Positions 1-9,700 of a stretch of DNA of 64,000 bases are shown in pieces. How positions within the stretch are numbered: the stretch's first letter is position 1; the number at the start of each line of letters is the position of its first letter. This DNA comes from CAMYMQ01 sp963730305. GTDB lineage: Bacteria > Pseudomonadota > Alphaproteobacteria > Bin65. The stretch covers positions 248,001 through 312,000 of the forward strand of contig CAVSRB010000004.1 of the NCBI GenBank assembly GCA_963730305.1, written 5' to 3'. The notes under the pieces were generated by a model. The model ran no database searches. It was not told where the DNA came from and saw nothing but the letters and a program-made list of their open reading frames with translations. The position numbers and the translations under genes were made by a program.

Positions 1-1
1 G

Positions 2-1365
2 TTGGATGCCGCCGTCGAGACCCTGTCGGCCAAGTCGACATACGCGGCACCCGAACGCGCGACTGCCTTCCGTCTCGCCCAACATGACGGCGCCATATAC
101 ATCGACCTCGCCGATGCCGACTGGCGGGCCATCAAGGTCACACCGGAGGGATGGGAGGTCGTTTCCCGAACCCCCGTCCGGTTTCTGCGCAGCCCGGGCA
201 TGCGCTCGCTTCCGATGCCGGAACAGGGTGGATCGATAGATCAACTACGTCCCTTCGTGAATGTCGGCTGCGAAGAGGACTTCCGCCTTCTGGTCGGCTG
301 GCTGGTGGCCGCCCTTCGTCCCGGCGTTCCGGTGCCCGTGCTGGTCCTCAACGGCGAGGCCGGCAGTGCGAAGTCGACAACGACCCGCGTGCTCCGGCAG
401 CTGACCGACCCCAAGGAACCCGCAATTTACAGCCCGCCCCGCGAAGACCGGGACTTGGTCTCCGCCGCCCGACATAACCGGTGCTCGCCTTCGACAACCT
501 GAGCCACATCGATCAACGGCTATCGGATGCTCTGTGCCGGTTGTGCACCGGCGGCGGCCAGGGCGGGCGCAAGCTGTTCACCGACGACGAGGAAGCGACC
601 TTCGAGGCCAAGCGCCCGATCATCATCAACGGCATTCCGGATCTGGCCACCCACCAGGATCTGGCCAGCCGATCAATCGTCATGGCGCTGCCACCGATCC
701 CGACAGATCGACGCCAGTCCGAAGCTTCGTTCTGGGAAGCCTTCGAAGCGGTTCGGCCGAAACTGTTCGGTTGTCTGCTCGACGCGCTCAGCTGTGCCCT
801 CCGCCATAAGGAAACGGTCACGCTCGAATGCCGACCCCGGATGGCCGACTTCCTGGAATTCGTGACCGCTGCGGAAGAGGCGTTGGGCTGGCCTGACGGC
901 AGCCTGTTAGCCGCTTACCGGCAAAACGAAGAGCGCGCAAACGAGATCGCCATCGAATCCGACCTCGTCGCCGTGGCCATGTGCCAGCTGGTGGACCACG
1001 TCGACCCCTGGAACGGAACGGCGACCGAGCTGCTGACTGCGCTGCGCATCTACGGCGGCGACTTCGTCCAGGACCGGCGGCTATGGCCGCAAGCGCCAAA
1101 CAAGCTTTCGGGACGGGTTCGACGGGCGGCGCCGGCCCTGCGGAAGATCGGCATCGAGGTCAGCTATGCCCGCCGGGGTGCGGCCGGGCAGACCGTGTTC
1201 GATATCCGCAAGGTACCCGAATCTATCCTCAGTACCGTCAGTATCGTCAGTAGCACCTCTGGGCCTGCTTGCGGGAATGGCAGAAAACAGCCGTTTCGGA
1301 TATCCACTGACGATACTGAGGATACTGACGATAAATTCATGGACCCGAATACATGGGGGGTGTGA
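2..1365 (+). pseudogene. Mobile-element P-loop ATPase, 5'-truncated by the window and frameshifted
   Basis: The two reading frames 2-502 and 481-1365 together encode one protein of the P-loop ATPase type common on prophages and integrative elements. The first part carries a Walker A motif (GEAGSAKST, about residues 119-127 of the visible part). The second part opens with a Walker B-like segment (VLAFDNLSH) followed by an arginine-rich sensor region (DLASRSIVMALPP). The frames join if one base is missing after position 480, restoring HNR-VLAF, so this is a one-base deletion, real or technical. The start lies before the window. The family is usually annotated only as an ATP-binding or primase/helicase-like protein, so the role in element replication is inference. 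The C-terminal coding end contains iteron-like repeats, listed separately. Confidence 0.6.
1228..1329. repeat. Iteron-like 9-bp repeats forming a 24-bp imperfect inverted repeat
   Basis: Positions 1228-1251 hold tandem 9-mers of the form TCAGTAYCG. Positions 1306-1329 hold three 9-mers of the form CTGASGATA. The two blocks are reverse complements of each other with three mismatches in 24 bp; 1239-1251 and 1306-1318 match perfectly over 13 bp. They lie inside the end of the ATPase coding sequence. Confidence 0.7.
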
Positions 1366-1430
1366 CAGCCGTCACACCCAAACCGTCAGGATGGGCGTAG
1401 TCTTCGGTTACCGATCCAGGGAGAACGGCC

Positions 1431-1556
1431 ATGAACAGCACCAAGACCTTGTCATACCGGATCACCGACGCCGTCGTGGCAACTTTTGCCTTCGCAGCTG
1501 CCGCGGCCATCCTCGTTCCTGTCGTCCTGGTAGCAGTAGTCCCCTTCGCCGGGTAG
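1431..1556 (+). CDS. Small single-pass membrane peptide, 41 aa
   Basis: An ATG preceded by a GGGAG ribosome-binding sequence opens a 41-residue frame starting MNSTKTLSYRITDAVV, followed by an almost uninterrupted hydrophobic stretch (about residues 15-40) rich in Ala, Val and Leu, and ending PFAG. The topology predicted by eye is a short polar N-terminus and one transmembrane helix. It lies just downstream of the mobile ATPase gene on the same strand. No family is recognised. The good Shine-Dalgarno and clean hydrophobic segment support a real gene, but its shortness leaves doubt. Confidence 0.4.
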   Translation: MNSTKTLSYRITDAVVATFAFAAAAAILVPVVLVAVVPFAG

Positions 1557-2174
1557 GCCCCCTTGGGGTGCGTACCCTCCGGCCTTCTGGGAGCGGGTAG
1601 GTATTGATTGGGCACCCGCGCCCTCCAGCCCTATGCCTGCCGAAACTCAAAAAAGGGGCGGCAAGCTTTCCAGTCCGGGTCCCATATCCGCGAGCAAAGA
1701 CCCCACCATTACTGGAAGCGGGTCCCATTTTCTGGTGTCTATATCGATAGGCGGCACCTGCGTTCCTTAGAACACCGCTAGATCGGGTGGAAAGATCTCG
1801 GCGAGTCGATTCCGAGCCTCCTTACAAGCTGGAGTCATCCAGCCGAGGAATCCCGCTCATTTGGCCTGATTTTCAGCGTGGCGGACCAATCTGGAGGCAG
1901 TGCTTATGTCCGATCTTGGGCGGAAAGCGGACGCACCGGTGGCAGGAGCTTCACGTCCTCCTATAGCCAAAGACCGACAATCCACTAACAATCAAACTGG
2001 ACCAATCGGCGGGGGCTGATCATGGCGCTCGCCACGAATTGTGTAGGTCCGAGGGTGGTCCGCCTGCGCCTTTTGGTCAGGTCACGCCAGACCCCATTCT
2101 TCGCATTGCCCAGTTTCGCCGAGCGGCGCGTGCACACCCGGCCGCCACGTTTTTCACCGAAGTCATACGCTCTC
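1557..2174. other. Intergenic, no gene seen
   Basis: No credible coding frame is visible. The interval holds one copy of the island repeat (1918-1971). Nothing else recognisable was found. Confidence 0.5.
1918..1971. repeat. Island repeat, copy A
   Basis: The core AAAGCGGACGCACCGGTGGC, followed by AGGAGCTTCACGTCC, matches copies C and D closely. Only the right half of the longer B/C unit is present. Confidence 0.6.
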
Positions 2175-3626
2175 CTACTTAGAGAGCCGCAGGTCAGCCA
2201 ATGACGTGGCGATCTTCCTAAAAACTCCGCTTAGCGCATCCGGATCGGGCGCATCGTGGTAATAGGGCGATGTTGGACCGCTGGCCATCTGTTTGAGCAA
2301 GTTTGCCGCCATCAAGTCCTGGAAGCCAAACTGGATCGTATAGACAAGGATCCCCTTGGCCTTCATTTTTGTTGCTACGGCCAGCGCGCGATCGTTCATC
2401 TTATCGGTGGAGTACGAGTAACACCCACCCCAAACCGCCTTGTATCCATCGCCTTTCGCCGCGCAGTTCGCACCGTCGGTCAGAAGCACGATCGCGCGGA
2501 TCTGCTTGACTTTCGGGTCATCTGACGTGCCTTCGGTAAAGGGGGCGGTGTTCATCAAAACGCGCCAAGCCCAGCCGATCCCTTGCGGGATGTTCGTGTT
2601 CCCGGTCGGCGACGTGAGATCATCGATGGCAGCGTTGATCTTCGACTTGCTCTGGTTCAATGGCGTAATGCCGTGTGACAGGCATGGCGTACAATTTTTG
2701 CATTGTTTGCCCTCGGGCCTCGGTTCCCATCCCTTCCAGCCCATGACGTCAACATAGCCGAGGTCGTCATCGGCATCGTTGCTGCTGTTCCCATCGTTCG
2801 TGAAGCGTGAATAGACGCAACCCTTCCAATTTTTGCTTGGTTTATCCAACAGCAGAACGGGCGAATTGTTGATCGTCCACACTTCACTTTGCCATGCACC
2901 CGTGACCGGATGCTTGAACGTCGCCACGCTCTTCTTTTGTGTGAGCTTATTGTTCCACTTCGTCTTGTCGATCCAGACGTTGACGTTTCCATTCCACGGC
3001 ACCAGCCCGATCTTTAGAAATGGGTTGGAGGTTTGGTTACCGTAGAGAATTTCGACCAACTGCTTCGCGGCGTCTCGCGCAGCATTGATCTTCCGCTTGC
3101 CGCCACTATAGCTGCCCATCGAGCCCGACATGTCGATCGCGAGCACGACGTCCAGCGCAACGGTTTTGCGCATAACCTCGGTATCCGCCGATATGGTAAT
3201 CGTATCGAAGCCAAAGAGCTGCATGAAGGACGTCTTCATGGTCGCCGAGGCGTTCACCTTGACGATGTCGATGCCCTCGCCGGTCGTTATCCTGGTGAAG
3301 ACCGGATCGCTGACGATGGCACCCAAATAGCCCTGAGGGAAATTGGTCTTGAAGTATTTTTTGATCTGATCGCCATAGGAGCCACTCCAAGGATCCCTCC
3401 CACCAGCGAGGGCGGCGGCATCGATACTGGCTGATAGGCGCGCCTTGATCAGGTATGCGCGCCCGGCATCTGCCGACAGACCGATGAAGCCGACGAGCGG
3501 CACCGCGATGACAGCGGCAAAGGCGTAGACACCTCCGCGTTCATCGCGGTGAAGCCCGATCATGACTTGCGCGAGCAGCCTGCCGAGTGTCATGCCCCTA
3601 GCAGGAAACCTTTGCAACTTTGGCAA
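2175..3626 (-). CDS. TadG-like pilus-assembly protein with vWA domain
   Basis: This 483-residue protein has an N-terminal membrane anchor (about residues 33-52) preceded by HRDERGGVYAF, which resembles the processed N-terminus of Tad-locus TadE/TadG proteins. A von Willebrand factor A domain follows, with MIDAS residues visible: DMSGSMG at residue 165, a later threonine in NTNIPQG, and LLTDGAN. An insert between the first MIDAS strand and the threonine contains paired cysteines (KQCKNCTPC). TadG proteins are minor pseudopilin-like components of Flp/Tad pilus machines in the inner membrane and periplasm. The Flp pilin lies immediately upstream on the same strand, so the two probably form one unit. 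No TadA, TadB, TadC or CpaA-type gene is in the window, so any pilus would need machinery from elsewhere. Confidence 0.8.
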   Translation of the reverse strand: MPKLQRFPARGMTLGRLLAQVMIGLHRDERGGVYAFAAVIAVPLVGFIGLSADAGRAYLIKARLSASIDAAALAGGRDPWSGSYGDQIKKYFKTNFPQGYLGAIVSDPVFTRITTGEGIDIVKVNASATMKTSFMQLFGFDTITISADTEVMRKTVALDVVLAIDMSGSMGSYSGGKRKINAARDAAKQLVEILYGNQTSNPFLKIGLVPWNGNVNVWIDKTKWNNKLTQKKSVATFKHPVTGAWQSEVWTINNSPVLLLDKPSKNWKGCVYSRFTNDGNSSNDADDDLGYVDVMGWKGWEPRPEGKQCKNCTPCLSHGITPLNQSKSKINAAIDDLTSPTGNTNIPQGIGWAWRVLMNTAPFTEGTSDDPKVKQIRAIVLLTDGANCAAKGDGYKAVWGGCYSYSTDKMNDRALAVATKMKAKGILVYTIQFGFQDLMAANLLKQMASGPTSPYYHDAPDPDALSGVFRKIATSLADLRLSK

Positions 3627-3669
3627 ACGCCCAACAAGGTCGGTCTCGACATGACTACGCCCTCACACT

Positions 3670-3849
3670 CTACTTGGGCTTGACGCCGTCGATCTTGGTG
3701 CCCACGGTCGTAAAAATGCCGGTAATCGACGTTCCCAGAGACTCAAGAGCAACGATCGCAGCCACGGCAACAAGCGCTGCAATTAGTCCGTATTCGATCA
3801 TGGTCGCGCCTAATTCGTCTCGGGCAAACTCAAGGATACTTTGTTTCAT
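3670..3849 (-). CDS. Flp/Fap-type pilin prepilin
   Basis: This 59-residue protein starts MKQSILEFARDELG. A prepilin-peptidase site follows, GATMIEYGLIAALVAV, in which cleavage after Gly leaves a hydrophobic helix with the conserved Glu at position 5 and Tyr at 6. This is the hallmark of Flp pilins of the Tad system. The start at 3849 is preferred over an in-frame ATG at 3867 because GGAGAG lies at proper spacing before it. Length and architecture match the family. It sits directly upstream of the TadG-like gene on the same strand. After processing it would form the pilus filament for adhesion or biofilm, provided a secretion ATPase is supplied elsewhere in the genome. Confidence 0.85.
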   Translation of the reverse strand: MKQSILEFARDELGATMIEYGLIAALVAVAAIVALESLGTSITGIFTTVGTKIDGVKPK

Positions 3850-4266
3850 TTTTTCTCTCCAAGTCATCTGCCTACTAATTGGCGATGGCTTAAATTTTCT
3901 TCTATTATGGTAAAATATTTGTTTACAAATAGCTTGCCTTATTCAACAAAATATCCGTTTTGGTCAAATAAACAGGAAGGGCTGATTGCCCACTCCGCTA
4001 ACTGGTCCACTTTGCTATTTGTTAGCTCAGAGGAGGACTGACGGGATCATCGAACGGGCTGACGGTTCGCTCTATGATGCAAAGAATCGCGGCCGCAATC
4101 GCGTATCAACCGACGAAAACGTCGACTTGGTCGTCATCTGAAGAACGTATCTGATCTGCAGCCCCGGGCGCCGACTTTAATTGTACCGCGAGAAATCTGC
4201 TTTAAATCGCAAGGCGTGATCTTTCGACCGCTTCGCGTTTGGCTTCCACGTAGTCAACGCGCGGAA
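3850..4266. other. AT-rich intergenic upstream of the pilin gene
   Basis: This stretch is strikingly AT-rich compared with the rest of the window, especially 3880-3990, and probably carries the pilin promoter on the minus strand. No gene or exact promoter can be assigned. Confidence 0.4.
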
Positions 4267-4509
4267 TTAGCCGAAATCGATCCACAGAACAAGGAGATAG
4301 AATAGGATCGCTGGTATCAAGAAGAGTGCCATTGCTGGCATCGACACCAGCGGCTCGACGAAGTGTGGGATATTGTGCGCGAACCCCATCCCCTTGATGA
4401 GATCGCCGACCTTGGTCCAGGCGAACTCCTCGCGAATTACCGCCCACATCAGGTCGAAAGTGAAGAAGCCTACCGCCAGACCACCGAGCACTGCGATTGC
4501 GGCTTTCAT
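4267..4509 (-). CDS. Small two-pass membrane protein, unknown
   Basis: The 80-residue protein begins MKAAIAVLGGLAVGFFTFDL, with a first transmembrane helix at about residues 4-22. A polar loop contains charged residues and the short motif KGMGFAHN, and a second helix occupies about residues 57-78, ending VLWIDFG. The start at 4509 is chosen because GGAGGG lies just upstream; an ATG 30 bases earlier lacks this. It stands alone between the Flp pilin and the TadE-like remnant, so a link to pilus assembly is possible but unproven. No family is recognised. Confidence 0.55.
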   Translation of the reverse strand: MKAAIAVLGGLAVGFFTFDLMWAVIREEFAWTKVGDLIKGMGFAHNIPHFVEPLVSMPAMALFLIPAILFYLLVLWIDFG

Positions 4510-4832
4510 GTCTCCCTCCACATGGAGGATCATATGCAAAGCGCAATTTTACCTAGGTCGTTGCTACGAAATCCCTAACGGCGTCTCTGTAGTTCTATGA
4601 GCCAATGAGAATAGGTCGAACCCGATTGCGCCACAAGCGAGTACCAATTTTGACCGAGTTCACATCATGGCAAAGTCTTATAGCCCAACCCTTAAGAAGC
4701 CAACCGAAAGCTCCTGATCAAAACTCCAATTGTCCAGATTGGTTAATTTTGGCGCGCAAAAGAGGAAAGAGTAAGTGGCGCATTAACAATTTCCGGCGAA
4801 AGTGATTAGGCTTTCCAGGCGAGGGCACTAAG

Positions 4833-5024
4833 ATGAAGCACAAGATGGATTATTGCCGGTTATCTCAATACGAGAGCCAAGTCACGTTGCTTGACGTGGA
4901 GGCACACATGCAGAACAAAATCCGTGAGCTGCAAAGCGCACTCGATCTGATAGAAGTGGCCTTGAGTCAGCTCTCGAAGGTGAAACGGCTATCACATGCA
5001 CCCCGCGTCGTTGGCCCACGGTAG
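4833..5024 (+). CDS. Hypothetical protein, 63 aa
   Basis: An open frame of 63 residues whose middle part (about residues 22-50, HMQNKIRELQSALDLIEVAL) looks like an amphipathic helix able to form a short coiled coil. The C-terminus is basic (VKRLSHAPRVVGPR). No clear Shine-Dalgarno precedes the ATG and no family is recognised. Its base composition is not distinct from the surrounding spacer, so it may be spurious. Confidence 0.25.
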   Translation: MKHKMDYCRLSQYESQVTLLDVEAHMQNKIRELQSALDLIEVALSQLSKVKRLSHAPRVVGPR

Positions 5025-5294
5025 CCGAACACACCACACAGATTGTGGGACATTCAATCGATGGGCTTGCGGTTGATTCTAGATTTTGCTTGTTTGGTCG
5101 TGATCTTCGCGGTTGTCGCGGTGCTCTACAAGCCTCAACTGCTGATCGCGCTATCAGCGCTCTTGTGAGTTATTCAATCGTACCTGTGTGGCTGCGGCGT
5201 GAATACTTTGCGCCGAGTGCCACTTCATTGTCGGCTTTCGCCCTCGTTTTCGAGCGCGGGTCAATATGGAAACAGGCGACGCGCCGGCTTACGT

Positions 5295-5855
5295 CTATTC
5301 CAGCGCCGGGATCCGGCTGGCGCCGGTCAGTGTGATCGTCCCGGTGCCGAAGAAGGACGTCATCAGTGTCATGCTGTAGGTCGCGGAAATCTTCCAAGAC
5401 TTGACACCCTGGTCAGTCCCGTCGCTGATCGCGACCGCGACGTTGCCGGCGTCTGGCGCGGCAATTCTGTCTTTCATGATGGTCGTCAGCTTAGAGGCGT
5501 CGACGGTCTGTCGTACCATCGCGTAACGGGCGGCCTCTTCGACCCCGTACTGGAGGGAGCTGCGGACCGCGAGCACCCGGCTGAACTCGACCACCCCGAT
5601 GACCAGCACCAGAAAAATCGGGATCCCGACTAATCGCTCTATGTGTCGGCTTGATGGCAACCGCAAAGCCGAGGAATCGCTGGCAACGCATTGCCTGGTA
5701 GCGACATCGTTCAACGTTGATATGCACAATTTGACGTTGGTCGTCAGGTCGCCCGATGCCACAGTAATTGGTCCCAAGGCCCTACCGGGGCCACGTATGG
5801 TACACGGGGGGCGTGCCAATGAATCCAATCGAACTATTTTATTTGGGCATCGCAA
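5295..5855 (-). CDS. TadE-like pilus protein, start uncertain, possibly degenerate
   Basis: The C-terminal two thirds resemble TadE/TadG minor pilins: a hydrophobic helix (IPIFLVLVIGVVEFSR) followed by QYGVEEAARYAMV, and a C-terminal beta-rich part ending with a hydrophobic SMTLMTSFFGTGTITLTG segment. The usual N-terminal ERGATAVEFAL-type processing site is missing; what lies before the helix (SSALRLPSSRHIERLVG) does not look like the family. The open frame runs up to 5855, but that portion overlaps a small opposite-strand frame and has no family resemblance, so the real start is probably internal, or the 5' end is decayed. It is on the same strand as, and about 1.4 kb upstream of, the Flp pilin. 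Confidence 0.5.
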   Translation of the reverse strand: MRCPNKIVRLDSLARPPCTIRGPGRALGPITVASGDLTTNVKLCISTLNDVATRQCVASDSSALRLPSSRHIERLVGIPIFLVLVIGVVEFSRVLAVRSSLQYGVEEAARYAMVRQTVDASKLTTIMKDRIAAPDAGNVAVAISDGTDQGVKSWKISATYSMTLMTSFFGTGTITLTGASRIPALE

Positions 5856-5953
5856 TCGCGCTCGCCTTCGGCTGCCTTGGATTGGCGTTCCACCTATGGG
5901 AGATCTGGCTCCGGCGCCGACGATACAAGCATCGGCAGCGTCGGCCTGCCTGA
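5819..5953 (+). CDS. Small membrane peptide, 44 aa
   Basis: The 44-residue frame starts MNPIELFYLGIAIALAFGCL, contains one hydrophobic helix (about residues 4-28), and ends in a strongly basic tail (WLRRRRYKHRQRRPA). That pattern suits a single-pass inner-membrane peptide with its C-terminus in the cytoplasm. Upstream is GGGGGGCG at reasonable spacing. It overlaps the uncertain 5' part of the opposite-strand TadE-like frame, so at most one of the two is right there. No family is recognised. Confidence 0.35.
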   Translation: MNPIELFYLGIAIALAFGCLGLAFHLWEIWLRRRRYKHRQRRPA

Positions 5954-6136
5954 TCCGGACTTGCCTTTCGATAAGTGCGTCAATTCTGGCTTAGGCTAAA
6001 GCATGGGGCCGTGCAGCATGCCTTTCCGTGCAAGCATCTGTCCGATAAGGATGGCGGCCACTTCAGTCGCGGCCACGATAAATCTGGTCGGAGAGCTATG
6101 CAGCTCGGGATAGCAGGGCAGTGGCCGGAGGCGCTG

Positions 6137-6439
6137 CTAGCTACCTGACCCTCGGAAGATTGACGGGCGCATGAAGTGCTCCCAGTCATCGGATGATCGG
6201 GCCGCAGCGGTGACGATGAGGACCGCCTCCACAACATGCCACAGTTCCGCGCGACGCTCTGGCGGCGGTTCACCGCGGGATGCCTTCCTCAGATGATCCC
6301 GCCAGTCGAGCAGACACTCCAAACGGTCGTCGAGGCTCAGCGTCGCATCGAAAGCGATGTCTTGGGGAGAGGGGACGCCGCAGTGCTCGCCGCTGGAGAG
6401 CTTGCGGCCCCGAATGGACGGTCGATAGACCTGTGCCAT
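6137..6439 (-). CDS. Hypothetical protein, 100 aa
   Basis: The frame from the ATG at 6439 encodes a 100-residue soluble protein starting MAQVYRPSIRGRKL. It has an acidic helical middle (LSLDDRLECLLDWRDHLRKA) and a second helix rich in Ala, Val and Trp (ELWHVVEAVLIVTAAA). The longer upstream extension of the same frame reads through repeat copy B and is unlikely to be translated. No family is recognised. It precedes none of its neighbours in an obvious operon. Confidence 0.45.
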   Translation of the reverse strand: MAQVYRPSIRGRKLSSGEHCGVPSPQDIAFDATLSLDDRLECLLDWRDHLRKASRGEPPPERRAELWHVVEAVLIVTAAARSSDDWEHFMRPSIFRGSGS

Positions 6440-6568
6440 GTCTGTATCTGCCGGTGGTTCTTGCCACGTACATTCTGCGCCCGTTATGGTTAACAATGCT
6501 TTAACCCCGGACGCATCGGAGCAGCAGATCAGTCGTGACCTTGCGCAGGACGAGGCACGTCCCCTTGG

Positions 6569-6640
6569 GGTCAGGAACGGTCGTAGGCCAAGCCCCGACG
6601 GCACGTCCGGTTGGGAGCGAAAAGCGGACGTCACTGCGTC
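6569..6640. repeat. Island repeat, copy B
   Basis: This copy contains GGTCAGGAACGGTCGTAGGC, then AAGCCCCGACGGCACGTCC, then GCGAAAAGCGGACG. It matches copy C over about 65 bp with only a few mismatches. It lies downstream of the large cyclase gene, whereas copy C lies upstream of it. Confidence 0.75.
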
Positions 6641-6713
6641 GCCCGCTTCATGACCGCGTGTGGCCAAACATGGTCATTGGTCTGCCATCGGGACAACCTA
6701 CAAGAACAGACAG

Positions 6714-9700
6714 CTAGGGCGCAGCGGCAAGCGCCCGGTCAAGCGCCGGCACGGCGCTCTTCAAGCCGACACGTTCCGCGGTCGCCTTGAGGTGCGCCAA
6801 CTCGTCAGCGAGCGTTGGCGAACGATCGCCGAGGCCCCAGGCGGCCAAGGCGCGTCCCCTGGCGCTGATGAAGCTTGGCCACTCCAAGGGCTGGTCTTGC
6901 GTATAGGCGTCGAGACGATCGGCGAAATGCACGGCGCCATCCCATTCGCAGGCGCCGAGGGCTTGCTCTATGGCGACATCGCCGAACCAGAAGTGGTTGT
7001 GTGCGACGCAGCCGGAATCGAGGATACCTTCCGCCTCCTTCAACACCTTCCAACGTGATTCGTTGTCGTCGTCGAAGGACGCCCAGATCGCGAGGGCGAC
7101 GGGTCCGAAGAAGGTCGTGCCAATGGTTCGCATCAAGTCGACCGCCTGTCCGGCATGATTGCGCGCTTCCGCGATGTTTCCCTCGGCGCCATTTGCCTGA
7201 GCCAACCGTGCAAGCGTTTGGATCTCGAAATTGCCAGCACTGATTGCTCGGCTCAGTTCCAGCCCCCGCTCGAGGTGCACCTTAGCCGCTTGGGTGTGCT
7301 TGAAGGCGAGTTCGACGGTGCCGGCCAACATGAGCCCGAGCAACTCGGCACGGCGGTGACTGACCTCCGCCGCTAGCTTGATCGACTCCCGTGCATCTTC
7401 GAGAGCCTCGTTGAACTCCATGAGGTAGATCCGCGTCCAGCCGACCATGTGCCTGTTCGCCACCTCAATACGGCCATAGCCATGTTCGCGACAGAGGTCG
7501 ACACAGGCGCGAAACTGATCGCAAGCGGTGCGCATGTGGCCACGCAGATAGTGGGCATCGCCAAGACCGCCGAGCGCCAAGGCCTCACTTTCGGCTGATC
7601 CAACCGTGCGCGCGAAGCGCAGAGCCTTTTCGTGCTCTGCCAGACAGCCATCAATCTTGCCGAGCGGGAAATAGACGTTGCCGCGCAAGTAGTGGATCTG
7701 CGACAGCTCCGCCGGCAGCCCGTGCCGGGCGGCTGCCGCCTCGGCCTTCTCCAGGACCTCCAGGGCCGGCGTCTGTCGATCGGCGACCCGCAAGCCATCA
7801 GCCATACCGATCCAGGCCCGACATCGCTGCATGTCGTCGCCGGCTTCTTGCAGCGCTATTTCGAAAGCCGCAATCGAAGCCTCGGTTGCGCCGGTGTTGC
7901 GCAGCGCGTCGCCGCGCAAGCACATGAGGTCGCATTTCACGGCGGGGTCTTCGGCCAGTTCGACGCCACGCTCGCACAAGGAAAGCGCCCGCTCAAAATG
8001 AAGGGCGACCACCTGCGCTTCGGCCGCCTTGCAATAGGCGAGGGCGGCGGCCGGATCGTCGGCGCGATCGAGATGCTCCGCGCACAGGATCGGGTCGGTG
8101 CCCTCGTACCATGCGGCAGCCGACCGGTGCAGCTCCGCGCGGCGTGACGTCAAGAGCGAGCTATAGACACCCTCCCTGACCAGGGCGTGTGCGAAGAGAT
8201 AATCGTCGCCGTCGGGCCGGACGAGATAGCGTTCGACCAAGCCGGTGCATATGTAGTTCGGGCTTTCGATCAAATTGCGCAAGGCATCCAGGGAGAAGCG
8301 CTGGCCCAGCACGGAAGCAGCGAGAATTGCCTGCTTGTCGTGCGGTTCCAGCGCGTCGACCCGCGCCTGGACGATACTCTGCACCGAGCCCGGTACGGAA
8401 TCCTTGGTCGCCGTTTCGGCGCTACGTAGGAGCTGTTCCAGGAACAATGGGTTGCCATCTGCCCGCTCCACGCAGGACATGGCGAACTGATTTGTCGCAT
8501 CGAAGAACTCCGCGGCGAGCGCCATCGCGTCGTCGCGCCGGAGCGCGCTGAGATCGATGGTCGTCAGTGGTGTCGGCGCCGTCGACGATCGCCACGCGTG
8601 GCCGATGGGATCGCCTTCGATGCGCGAAGTCATCACGAGCATGACCGGTTTATCCGCAATCGAGCGCGTGAGCTCGGCGAGTTGCTCCAGGATGAAGTTG
8701 TCCGCCCAATGGATATCCTCGACGACCAGAAACATGGGCCGAGAGCGGCTCAGCGCCGCGACAAGCGCCGCCACGGTTTCGCGTCTTCCCTGGTTGCGCT
8801 TCGCGTTGTCCATCGCGTCATACAGGGAACGCAGCTCAGGCGATTGTGGCAGGTCGAGCAGGTCGTTGAGGTACATCGCCCTCGCTCGGTCCAGCAGTCC
8901 GGTCGCGTAGATCCGGTCCGCCGCCGCCGCGCGGGTAGCCTTGTCGCTGCGCGAAGGTATCGCGAGCAGGTGGCGGACAAGACCCCGGACGGCGTCCTGC
9001 CCCTTGCCCACCCCGAAATCCAGCACCAGGGTCCGGTGGCAATCGAAGCCGTGATCCCTGGCGATGCCCTCGTACTTCTCGGTCAGGCGCGTCTTGCCGA
9101 TTCCGGCCTCGCCGCGCAGCAGGAAGGCCTGGCCCGTGCCCGTTTCCGCGCATGTCGCCGCGACGGCGGCGAATTGCTGCAGTTCGGCGCGCCGCCCGAC
9201 GAACGGGCGCACGGTCTGAACGGTATCCTCCGACCAAACGCCACGCAGCGCGAAAGCCCGCACCGGCTCGGCGATGCCCTTCAGCGACACGTCACCGAAG
9301 TCCTCGCACTCCACGATGTTCTCGACCGCCCGATGGACGGCACGCGAAATGAAAGTTTCCCCCGGTCCGGCGGTGTCGGTCAGCCGCGAAGCAAGATTCA
9401 CGGATTCCCCGGTCACCGTATAGTGCGCGTCGCCGCCGACGCCGCTCGCGACGACCTGCCCGCTCGCCACGCCGATATGCACCTTCAGCGGGCGCTTCAC
9501 CTCGCCGCTGACGGACGGCATGATCGCCTGGATAGCCAGCGCCGCGCGTACAGCGCGCTCAGGGTCGTCCGTGTGAGCAACGGGCGCACCGAACACGGCC
9601 ATAACGCTGTCGCCAATGTGCTTGTCGACGGTACCGCCGTGACTTTCGACGATATCGTCTACCGCCGCGAAGTAGCGGTTTAGCAGCGAGTGCGTCTCTT

